Assembly (NCBI GenBank): GCA_022827045.1
Contig: JAJDTQ010000156.1
Location: forward strand, 1-18,580
DNA: 18,580 nt
Source of the DNA: Candidatus Binatia bacterium
Lineage (GTDB): Bacteria > Desulfobacterota_B > Binatia > UBA9968 > JAJDTQ01
Direction: 5' to 3'
Shown: positions 6,759-13,812 of the stretch, piece by piece
How positions within the stretch are numbered: position 1 is the first letter of the stretch
How the letters are laid out: each line of letters begins with the position of its first letter
Program-made: the position numbers and the translations under genes
Notes under the pieces: generated by a model
What the model saw: the letters and a program-made list of their open reading frames with translations, nothing else
What the model was told of the DNA's origin: nothing
Databases searched by the model: none

Positions 6759-8297
6759 CTACTTGACCCGCATCTCCCAGGCGCGGATTCTCTCGTCGGA
6801 ACGAGGTTTCCACTCGATGTTGCTGGCGGCGCCGTAGATGTCCGCCAGAACCCACAACGGCACCCATGGCGAGTCCTCCTTCACGATCCGGCCCAACTGG
6901 TGCAGCAGCTTGAGACGCTTCTCGGGATCGGTCTCTGCCTGTTCCAGTGCCATGATCCTGTCGAACTCGGGATTGCTGTAGTCGACACGGACGCTCGCTC
7001 CGGTCTTGAAGTACTGCTCGAGGTGCGTGTGCGCGTCGACGACGCTGCCCCGGCTGATGTAGTAGAAGGGCATCTTGCCGCCGTTGACCCCGGACTTGCC
7101 CCAGAACACCACCCATTCCTGGGTGATCAGCTCGATGTTGAAACCGCCCTTCTTCATCTGGGCGGCGATGGCCTGCACCACCTCGGTGTCCTTGGGATAC
7201 CGTCCCGCGGAGTAGTACATCTTTACGTTGACGCCGTCCGGGTATCCCGCCTTGGCCAGAAGCTCACGGGCCTTATTGGGGTCGTAGGGATAGCGCTTGG
7301 CGTTGGGGTCGTAGCCGATGTGTTGCTTCCCGGCGGCGCCCTCCACCACGAAACCCAGGCCATCGAAGATGTTCTTGACGATGGAGTAGGCGTCTACCGA
7401 ATAGTTGGCCGCCTGCCGCACGAGCTTGTTGTCCCAGGGCTTGAACGCCGGGTTGAGGGCCAGGAAGTAGATGCGCCCCCCGGGCACCGTCTTGATGTCG
7501 ATCCTGGGGTTCCTCTTCAGACGCTCCACGTCGTGGGCCGGCACCGCGTTGACCACGTCAGCCTGTCCGGCTTCGAGGGCCGCGACTCGGGCGGCCTCCT
7601 CGGTGACCTTCCGCCACACCATGGTCTTGACCTGCGGCTTCGGAGAGCCCCAGTAGGCGTCGTTACGTTCCAGGACGAGGTCGCCGTCGCGCTTGAAGCT
7701 CTTGAACTTGTAGGGTCCGGTGCCGATGGGGTTCTTGTCCACGTCCTTGCCGTACTTCGCCGCGGCAGCCTTGCTCATGATGAAGCGGGTCTTGAGCTTG
7801 TCGAGAAACACGACGTTGCGCTTGTCCGTCACGAGGACGATGGTGTGGTCGTCCACGACCCGCATCTCCACCAGCTCTCTCAGTTGCCGCCGCTGCAGGC
7901 TGTTCTTGTCCGTCTTGATGCGGTTGAACGAAAACTCGACGTCGTGGGCCGTCAGCGGCGTGCCGTCGTGGAACTTGATTCCCTTGCGCAGCTTGAACGT
8001 CCACTCCTTGCCCTTCAACTCCCAGGACTCCGCCAACTTGGGCACGTATGCCCCACGCTCCTCGTCCACCTGCACCAGCGGCTCCATGATGTGTTCCCAG
8101 ATGGAGTAGGCCGGACCCAGGCTGTGGTTGTAGGGATGGAGGGAATCGATGCTGCCGGCATGGTAGACCACCACCTGGTCCTTGGACGCTGCCGAGGCCG
8201 GACCGGAAACGAGCACCCCAAGGAAGAACGCGGCGCCCGCCGCCAGCGTCCATATCGGTTTCAATGAACTCCTGCGAAAACGCTTTTCAAGTTGCAT
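6759..8297 (-). CDS. ABC transporter substrate-binding protein, family 5 (SBP3), Sec-exported
   Basis: A 512-residue family 5 periplasmic binding protein and the first gene of the leftward operon. The Sec signal has K5/R6/R8/R9, a hydrophobic core around residues 16-31 and an ASA cleavage site after residue 36, followed by the ASKD start shared by all three SBPs of this window. Core motifs match SBP2 almost residue by residue (KGIKFHDGTPLTAHDVEFSF, GTGPYKFKSFKRDGDLVLE, AFKPWDNKLVRQAANYS). Start is ATG 8297 with AAAGGAGG upstream, 8 nt away, the best ribosome site of the three SBPs. It is transcribed from the divergent promoter region 8298-8475. The likely partner permeases and ATPases are not in the window, so either they lie elsewhere or these are orphan receptors sharing a transporter. 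The ligand may be related to that of SBP2. Confidence 0.9.
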   Translation of the reverse strand: MQLEKRFRRSSLKPIWTLAAGAAFFLGVLVSGPASAASKDQVVVYHAGSIDSLHPYNHSLGPAYSIWEHIMEPLVQVDEERGAYVPKLAESWELKGKEWTFKLRKGIKFHDGTPLTAHDVEFSFNRIKTDKNSLQRRQLRELVEMRVVDDHTIVLVTDKRNVVFLDKLKTRFIMSKAAAAKYGKDVDKNPIGTGPYKFKSFKRDGDLVLERNDAYWGSPKPQVKTMVWRKVTEEAARVAALEAGQADVVNAVPAHDVERLKRNPRIDIKTVPGGRIYFLALNPAFKPWDNKLVRQAANYSVDAYSIVKNIFDGLGFVVEGAAGKQHIGYDPNAKRYPYDPNKARELLAKAGYPDGVNVKMYYSAGRYPKDTEVVQAIAAQMKKGGFNIELITQEWVVFWGKSGVNGGKMPFYYISRGSVVDAHTHLEQYFKTGASVRVDYSNPEFDRIMALEQAETDPEKRLKLLHQLGRIVKEDSPWVPLWVLADIYGAASNIEWKPRSDERIRAWEMRVK

Positions 8298-8304
8298 CGG
8301 GGAA

Positions 8305-8313
8305 CCCTCCTTT
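8305..8313 (-). promoter_or_regulatory. Ribosome binding site of SBP3
   Basis: AAAGGAGGG on the minus strand, with GGAGG about 8 nt before ATG 8297. It is strong and near consensus, and it fixes the SBP3 start. Confidence 0.75.
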
Positions 8314-8347
8314 CGGACTGCGCGCCCGGTTAGAGCCGTACCCGCGA

Positions 8348-8377
8348 TAAATAGGAAATTGTCGCGTCGAAAGTCAA
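8348..8377 (-). promoter_or_regulatory. Putative sigma70-type promoter of the SBP3-SBP2-ADH-hydrolase-SBP1 operon
   Basis: On the minus strand TTGACT (8372-8377) is followed after 18 nt by TATTTA (8348-8353), about 50 nt before the SBP3 ATG. The -35 box matches five of six consensus bases; the -10 box is weaker. The region is clearly richer in A/T than the surrounding genes. An inverted repeat CGCGA/TCGCG (8343-8347 and 8362-8366) overlaps the -10 and spacer and could be an operator. Confidence 0.5.
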
Positions 8378-8396
8378 CCCTGATCGGTGGATTGAC
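8373..8396. promoter_or_regulatory. Dyad-symmetric site between divergent -35 boxes (candidate operator)
   Basis: The 24-bp site reads GTCAA-n-CC-N8-GG-n-TTGAC, with seven of eight positions in each arm complementary. The outer arms are themselves the -35 boxes of the leftward SBP3 promoter and the rightward amidohydrolase promoter. A regulator bound here would control both directions. No regulator gene is in the window. The symmetry partly follows from two similar -35 boxes facing each other, so the inner CC/GG match is the only independent support. Confidence 0.35.
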
Positions 8397-8418
8397 GTGG
8401 TTGTGCCGGCCCTATATT
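8392..8418 (+). promoter_or_regulatory. Putative promoter of the YtcJ-type amidohydrolase
   Basis: TTGACG (8392-8397) and TATATT (8413-8418), each five of six to consensus, are separated by 15 nt, which is shorter than the optimal 17. They lie 58 nt upstream of the ATG at 8476. Confidence 0.45.
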
Positions 8419-8465
8419 CATGGGACCCGCGCGGCGCGCAGACGCTCGGACAGGTTTCCACCCGC

Positions 8466-8470
8466 GGAGG
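8466..8470 (+). promoter_or_regulatory. Ribosome binding site deciding the start of the YtcJ-type amidohydrolase
   Basis: GGAGG ends 5 nt before ATG 8476. The frame is open nearly 300 nt further upstream, over the SBP3 signal-peptide region and promoter, so this site decides the start. Confidence 0.75.
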
Positions 8471-8475
8471 TTTCA

Positions 8476-10119
8476 ATGGCCGGAAATCACTTGCCCTACC
8501 CCGACACCGTGTTCTTCAACGGAAAGGTGCGCACGTTCGCGCCCGGAGCGCCAGTGGCCCAGGCGGTCGCCTGCTCCGGCGGCCGGATCGTCGCCGTCGG
8601 CGCCTCGGACGAGGTGCGGCGGCTGTGCGGCGCCGACACCCGGGAGGTGGACCTCCGGGGCCTCACCATGATCCCGGGGCTGACCGACGCCCACGTGCAT
8701 CTGGCTGACAAGGGGCTGGCGGACCGGGAGCTGGTGGACGTCCGCGACTTCTACGGCCCGGTAACCAACATCGACGTGTTGCTCACGCGCCTGTCCAAGA
8801 GGGCCGCGGTGACTCCTGCGGGCGATTGGGTGGTGGCGCAGGGAAGCCCGATGCAGGACTTCCGCATGAAGGACAAGCGCTTCCCCGACCGCGTCGACCT
8901 CGATTCCGCCGTCCCCGAGCACCCGACGTCCGTCTCCTTCGGCGCCCACGTCACCGTGGCCAACTCGAGGGGCCTGGGGCTGGCCGGCATCGACCGGGAT
9001 ACGCCGGATCCGGCCGGCGGCGCCATCGAGCGGGACTCCGGCACCGGAGAGCCCACCGGCATCCTGCACGAGCGCGCCCAGCACATCGTGACGGGCGTGA
9101 TCCCGGACTTCGATGCCACGGCGCGCAAGCTGGGCATCGCCTTTGCCGTGCAACAGGCTCTCGAACGGGGCGTGACCACCATCCACGACATCGTCAAGGA
9201 CCCTTCCGCGGTGCGCGCCTACCAGGAGCTCAGGGCCGAGGGCGGCCTGCACATGCGCTCGAGCCTCCTGCTGCGCGTCATCGAGTCCGAGATGAGCACG
9301 GACAGCGTGCTGGAGACCGGCCTCCAGACGGGCTTCGGCGACGAGTGGCTACGGGTGGGGGGCGCCAAGATGAGCATCGACGGCGGCATCACCGGCCGGA
9401 ACGCGCTGTTCTACGAACCCTACGTCGACACGCCCGACTACAGCGGACTCATCCGCATCCAGCAGGACGAGCTGGACGAGACCGTGCTGCGCTGCCACCG
9501 GGCCGGGCTCCGCTGCTGTGTGCACGCCATCGGCGACCGCGCCTTCGACATGTCGCTGGAGGCCTACGAGAAGGCGCTGGCCGAATTGCCGCGCGAAAAC
9601 CACCGCCACCGCATCGAGCACATGGGCAACTGGCTGATGATCCCCGAGCGCATCGAGCGCCTGGTGCGCATGGGCATCGTGGCCATTCCCAACATCTCCC
9701 TGGGCTACTTCGTCGGCGACTCCATCCGCGCCGCCATCGGCGCCAGGCGCCTGGAAGGGGCCTTCCCGCTCAAGACCCTGCTGGAAGCGGGTGTCAAGAT
9801 GGCCGGCGGCTCCGACGCGCCGGGCTACTGGCCGGTGGATCCGCTGCGCGACATCGGCACCTACGTCTCGCGCCAGATGCTGTGGGGCGAGACCCTGGTG
9901 CCCGAGGAGGCCCTGAGCGTCCAGGAAGCCTTCGATCTCCACACCACCCATGCCTCCTTCGCCGGCTTCGAGGAACACCTCAAGGGCACCCTGGAGGTGG
10001 GCAAGCTGGCGGACATGGCGGTGCTCGCGGAGGATCCCTTCGAGGTGCCGGCGGAGCGCATCAAGGACCTGAAGGTGGAGATGACCGTGGTGGGAGGCGA
10101 TGTCAAGTACCAGGCCTGA
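8476..10119 (+). CDS. Amidohydrolase family 3 protein (YtcJ/NfdA-like metal-dependent hydrolase)
   Basis: A 547-residue cytoplasmic amidohydrolase, the usual length for the YtcJ-like family that includes N-substituted formamide deformylase (NfdA). Metal-site motifs in order: DAHVHL (His73, His75), VHAIGDRAFD (His350), HRIEHMGN (His382) and GGSDAPGYWPVDP (Asp447). The N-terminal beta-sandwich strand (VFFNGKVRTF...GRIVAVG) and the C-terminal strand (GKLADMAVLAEDPF) complete the composite fold. Start ATG 8476 has GGAGG five bases upstream. It is a single gene transcribed away from the SBP operon under a divergent promoter, so co-regulation with the SBPs is likely. Its last 17 bp overlap the tail of the convergent GH65 gene. 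Family members hydrolyse amide or formamide bonds, or sometimes unknown cyclic substrates; which one applies here is not visible. Confidence 0.88.
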   Translation: MAGNHLPYPDTVFFNGKVRTFAPGAPVAQAVACSGGRIVAVGASDEVRRLCGADTREVDLRGLTMIPGLTDAHVHLADKGLADRELVDVRDFYGPVTNIDVLLTRLSKRAAVTPAGDWVVAQGSPMQDFRMKDKRFPDRVDLDSAVPEHPTSVSFGAHVTVANSRGLGLAGIDRDTPDPAGGAIERDSGTGEPTGILHERAQHIVTGVIPDFDATARKLGIAFAVQQALERGVTTIHDIVKDPSAVRAYQELRAEGGLHMRSSLLLRVIESEMSTDSVLETGLQTGFGDEWLRVGGAKMSIDGGITGRNALFYEPYVDTPDYSGLIRIQQDELDETVLRCHRAGLRCCVHAIGDRAFDMSLEAYEKALAELPRENHRHRIEHMGNWLMIPERIERLVRMGIVAIPNISLGYFVGDSIRAAIGARRLEGAFPLKTLLEAGVKMAGGSDAPGYWPVDPLRDIGTYVSRQMLWGETLVPEEALSVQEAFDLHTTHASFAGFEEHLKGTLEVGKLADMAVLAEDPFEVPAERIKDLKVEMTVVGGDVKYQA

Positions 10120-12526
10120 GGGGACTGGGGGCGTGCGGGGTCAGCGGAATCTCGGTGTCGCCCCCGCGAAGAGAATGCCTCATGCCCTGCACCACCACTT
10201 CCAGCTCCGCCGTCGAATCCCCGTCCAGTGAAATGCGCACGCGCTCGCGCGTGAGGTCGAGCCCGACCCGCCGTCCGCGGTAAAGGATCGCCAACCGCAA
10301 CTCGGGCAGCTCTTCGGGCAGGCAGGGGTCGAGGCCCAAGGTCTCGCCCATGGTATCGATGCCGGCGTAGCGGGTGAGGAGGAGTTCGTCGAGCCCGCCC
10401 AGGGCGCCCATGTGCAAGCCCTCGGGCGTGGTGCCGCCCTGGATGTCGGCGACGTCGCTCTGCAGCGCTTCGGTGAAATAGCGCCACGAGGTGCCAGGGT
10501 CGGAGCGCGCCGAGATCGCGGCCTGCACCACGCGGCTCAGGGTCGAGCCGTGGGACGTCCGGGCGGTGTAGTACTCTACGGTCTTGTGTATGGTATCGTG
10601 GTCGAGCTTGTACCCGAGTTGCAGGAAGAGGGCCCGAAGCTCATCCTCGCGCAACAGGTAGAAGAGCATGAGCACGTCGGCCTGCTTCGACACCTTGTAG
10701 CGGTTGGGGGTGTCGCCTTCCGATTCCAGGATGCGGTCCAGGCGCTCGATGTTGCCGTACTTCCCGCGGTATCCGTCCCAGTCGAACTCTTCCAGCGCCT
10801 CGTACCCTTCGAACTGGCTGATCACGCCTTCGCCGTGAAACGGCACGGTCATCTTGCGGGTCATTTCACGCCACTTCTGCTCTTCTTCCGGCGTGAGGCC
10901 GATTTCTTCGGTGAGTTCCGCCCGGCGGCTCTTGCCCAGCAGGTCCAGCACCTCGAAGGCACGCTCCAGCAGCCACACCACCATCACGTTGGTGTAGGCG
11001 TTGTTCCGCAGGCCGCCGCTGTCGGCGTCCGGGTACATGTCGTGGTACTCGTCCGGGCCCATGACGCCGTGGATTTCGTAGCGCCCGGTGGTCTCGTTTC
11101 GGTGCGCGAGACTGGACCAGAAGCGTGCGATCTCGAGGATCATCTCGGCGCCGTAGCGGGAAAGGAATTCCCGGTCCCCGGTGGTCTTGTAGTAGCGCCA
11201 GATGTTGTAGACGATGGCGATGTTGACGTGCCGCTGCCGGTGGCTGTTGTCGTCCAGCCAGCGACCGGAGTTGGGGTTCAGATGCAGCTTCTGGGTCTCC
11301 TCGGTGCCGTCGCTGCCGCTCTGCCAGGGATACATGGCGCCCGCATAGCCCTCCTCGCGGGCGGCCCTGCGCGCGGCGTCCAGCCGGTGGTAACGGTACA
11401 ACAGCAGCGACCGGGCGATCTCCGGTATCCGGGCGATGTAGAAGAACAGGAAGTACAGCTCGTCCCAGAAGATGTGGCCGCGGTAGGCCTCGCCGTGGAG
11501 TCCCCGGGCGGCCACCGCGGCGTCCAGGTCCACCGAGTTCGGGGATGCGGTCTGCAGTAAGTGGAAGGCATGCAGGCGCAGGATACGCTCCTCTTCGGGC
11601 CGCGAGGGCAGCTCGACGTCACAACGGCGCCACAGCGAGTGCCACGCGCTCGCATGCGATTCCAGCAACTCCACGAACCGGCCTGCTGCCGCTACCGCGG
11701 ACCGGGCGGCGTGGCCGCACTCCGAGATGGCCCGGTCCCGGGACGAGTACAGGGCCACCGTCTTCTCCAGGGTCACCACCTGCTTCTTCTGCACCGTGAC
11801 GGCGAACTCCTGTGCGATCGCTTCCGCTTCTTCGATGGTGCGGGGCGCGACCTCCTCGTGCTCGTCCTGCCGGAAGAGGCGGGTGCGCGCCGCCAGCGCC
11901 AGCCGTATACGCGATTGGTTGGTCTCAACCACCAGGTACACGCCGTCGTCGCCCGCGCGGCCCTTTTCCAGGGTCTCCAGGTGCTTGGAATTGAGCTGGC
12001 GATAGCGCGGGACCCCGGCGTTGATGACCGAGCCGTCCAGGGAAGATCGGATGGCGACGCTTCCGGACCAGTCTTCCGCCAGCAGGGTCCAACGCAGGAC
12101 CGCCAGGTGCGGATGCCGCATGTGCACCAGCCGCCGGCTGCGAAGAAAGCTTGTGCGCCCTTGGGGATCGCGGAACCGCAGCCTTCGTGTCAGCAGGCCG
12201 TTCTTGAGGTCCAGCTCCTGCTGGTAGGCCAGGACGTCCACCGCCGAGAGCTCGAACCATGGCCCGTCCTCCAGGCGGAACCGGAGGCGGAGCCAGTTGG
12301 GCAGGTTGACCAGGTCCTCGTTGACCACCACGCGGTCGCCGACCGTGGTCTCCAGCCGGTTGTAGCAACCGGCGAGATAGGTTCCGGGGTAGTGTACGTC
12401 ACCCGCCTCTCCCCCTTCCGCGGCGCCGCGGGTGGCGAAGTAGCCGTTGCCGAGGGTGCACAGGGCCTCGCGCAGGCCCTGCTTGGCCGGGTCGAACCCG
12501 TCGTAGCGGAAGATCCATTCGCTCAT
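10103..12526 (-). CDS. Glycoside hydrolase family 65 protein (trehalose/maltose/kojibiose phosphorylase-like)
   Basis: An 807-residue GH65 protein. The N-terminal domain begins with a W-x-F-x-Y-x-GFDP segment and ALCTLGNGYFATRGA. The (alpha/alpha)6 domain contains HIFWDELY, YPWQSGSDG and the catalytic-acid motif GVMGPDEYH with Glu493. Phosphate-site segments KQADVL (Lys614) and TSHGSTLS (around 657-664) are present, which favours a phosphorylase that splits an alpha-glucoside disaccharide with inorganic phosphate into beta-glucose 1-phosphate and glucose. ATG 12526 (MSEWIF...) is chosen because family alignments start there; a TTG 30 nt upstream is also open. The ribosome site is weak. GH65 phosphorylases often sit with beta-phosphoglucomutase or sugar transporters, but here it follows a COG3964 amidohydrolase by 119 nt. 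The sugar specificity cannot be called. The extreme C-terminus (PHAPSPLRPGT) is encoded across the overlap with the convergent gene and may be a non-conserved extension. Confidence 0.9.
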   Translation of the reverse strand: MSEWIFRYDGFDPAKQGLREALCTLGNGYFATRGAAEGGEAGDVHYPGTYLAGCYNRLETTVGDRVVVNEDLVNLPNWLRLRFRLEDGPWFELSAVDVLAYQQELDLKNGLLTRRLRFRDPQGRTSFLRSRRLVHMRHPHLAVLRWTLLAEDWSGSVAIRSSLDGSVINAGVPRYRQLNSKHLETLEKGRAGDDGVYLVVETNQSRIRLALAARTRLFRQDEHEEVAPRTIEEAEAIAQEFAVTVQKKQVVTLEKTVALYSSRDRAISECGHAARSAVAAAGRFVELLESHASAWHSLWRRCDVELPSRPEEERILRLHAFHLLQTASPNSVDLDAAVAARGLHGEAYRGHIFWDELYFLFFYIARIPEIARSLLLYRYHRLDAARRAAREEGYAGAMYPWQSGSDGTEETQKLHLNPNSGRWLDDNSHRQRHVNIAIVYNIWRYYKTTGDREFLSRYGAEMILEIARFWSSLAHRNETTGRYEIHGVMGPDEYHDMYPDADSGGLRNNAYTNVMVVWLLERAFEVLDLLGKSRRAELTEEIGLTPEEEQKWREMTRKMTVPFHGEGVISQFEGYEALEEFDWDGYRGKYGNIERLDRILESEGDTPNRYKVSKQADVLMLFYLLREDELRALFLQLGYKLDHDTIHKTVEYYTARTSHGSTLSRVVQAAISARSDPGTSWRYFTEALQSDVADIQGGTTPEGLHMGALGGLDELLLTRYAGIDTMGETLGLDPCLPEELPELRLAILYRGRRVGLDLTRERVRISLDGDSTAELEVVVQGMRHSLRGGDTEIPLTPHAPSPLRPGT

Positions 12527-12645
12527 GGTCGAAGGTCCCAGTCCTACATTTAGCAACGCTCAAGCGGTGTGCCAACGGGACCGGGCGGTCGTGAAGTGTG
12601 TCGTCGAAGGTCGAGACGTAGGGGCGGGTCGCCGATCCGGCTTCC

Positions 12646-13767
12646 TTACAGGACGCCGGCGCGAACGGTGTGGCGGGCGTTGATGCGTTGGCCCGTGGTG
12701 CGTTCGTTGCCCACGCTGTCGTGCAACCGGGTCTCCTCGTCCACCAACTCCAGCACCGCCACGTCGGCCTCCCGGCCCACTTCCAGGACGCCGAGCCGGT
12801 CTTCCCATCCGATGGCTCGGGCGGCGTTGATGGTGCAGTCGGCGACGATCTCGTCGAGGTCCAGTCCCAGCATCAGGAACTTGGTCAGGGTGGTGGGCAG
12901 GTCCACCACCGGGCCGGAGCCGCTCATTCTGTGGAGGTCGGTGCTGATGATGTCCGGACGCAGCCCCTGGTCCATGGCTCGGGCCACCAGGTCGAAGTCG
13001 AAGTGCCCGTTGGCGTGGGCGACGTCGAAGATCACCCCGCGTCTTTGCGCCTCCAGAACGGCAGGCCGAAGACGGCCGTCCGGGTCCACGATGGCCGGCT
13101 GTTTCGGCGTGTAGCAGTGCGTGACGATGTCGCCCGGGCGCAGCGTCTCGACGATCTCCTCCATGGATATCCCGGTGTCGCCCACGTGCACCATCACCGG
13201 CGAATCGCTGGCGTCTCCGGCCCCCACCGCCATTCCCAGGGCCTCGCGGCCGTTCCCGCCCACCGACTTGACGTGCAGGCGGATCTTGATGCCCACGGCG
13301 ACGTCGGGGTTCTCCCGCACCGTGCGCGCGGCGTTGTCGGGGTCGGCGAAGCCGATGTTCTCGAGTTCCCCGGGGGCGTTGAGGACGCCGTGCTGCGCCA
13401 CCGCCACGAAAGCCAGCATGCGGGTGCGCGCCCGTTCGTACACCAGGTGCCGGAACCCCGTGAAATTCACCGGGCCGGCCGAGCCCGCGTCCGCGGTGGT
13501 GGTGACGCCGCTGGCGCCGCACACGGCGTCGAGGTCGGTGCCGTAGGGGTTGACGCCCCAGTAGCTGTGCACGTGGAAGTCGATGAGTCCCGGGGTGACG
13601 AAGCAGCCGCCGACGTCGAGGACCTGCTTGGCGCCGTCCCGTGGGAGGCCTTTCTCCATGGCGGCAATGCGGCCGCCAGCGATACCGATGTCCAGTTCCT
13701 GCCGCGGGCCCGCCGCAGGGTTGATCACGGTCCCGTTGACGAGAAGCAGGTCGAATGCGTCGCTCAC
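12646..13767 (-). CDS. Amidohydrolase/deacetylase family metallohydrolase (COG3964-type, dihydroorotase-like)
   Basis: A 373-residue amidohydrolase-superfamily enzyme. Metal site: HVH (His65, His67), the carbamylated-lysine candidate Lys161 in VGIKIRLH, His194 (VMVHVGD), His217 (THCYTPK) and catalytic Asp277 (ISTDLH). The GVTTTADAGSAGPVNFTGFR segment and FDVAHANGHFDF are typical of COG3964. Characterised relatives such as Agrobacterium Atu3266 hydrolyse acetyl-(R)-mandelate and N-acetyl-D-amino acids, so deacylation of an N- or O-acetylated D-configured compound is the best guess. The start is GTG 13767, with AGGAG at 13774-13778 about 6 nt upstream; no in-frame ATG gives a better fit. It is 45 nt downstream of an amidohydrolase_2 gene and 119 nt upstream of GH65, all leftward, probably one operon. 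Confidence 0.87.
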   Translation of the reverse strand: MSDAFDLLLVNGTVINPAAGPRQELDIGIAGGRIAAMEKGLPRDGAKQVLDVGGCFVTPGLIDFHVHSYWGVNPYGTDLDAVCGASGVTTTADAGSAGPVNFTGFRHLVYERARTRMLAFVAVAQHGVLNAPGELENIGFADPDNAARTVRENPDVAVGIKIRLHVKSVGGNGREALGMAVGAGDASDSPVMVHVGDTGISMEEIVETLRPGDIVTHCYTPKQPAIVDPDGRLRPAVLEAQRRGVIFDVAHANGHFDFDLVARAMDQGLRPDIISTDLHRMSGSGPVVDLPTTLTKFLMLGLDLDEIVADCTINAARAIGWEDRLGVLEVGREADVAVLELVDEETRLHDSVGNERTTGQRINARHTVRAGVL

Positions 13768-13812
13768 GCGGGTCTCCTTTCGAGCCGGTCTGTGGCCGGC
13801 GCGGGAATGCGG

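Noticed and set aside
8182..8475. An upstream extension of the YtcJ-type amidohydrolase into the SBP3 gene.
   Set aside because: ATG 8476 has a strong ribosome site and the family's N-terminus starts there. The extension overlaps the SBP3 signal-peptide region and the divergent promoter.
12527..12645. The 119-nt gap between the COG3964 gene and GH65 was searched for a promoter or terminator.
   Set aside because: No hairpin with a U-tract and no plausible -35/-10 pair was seen.
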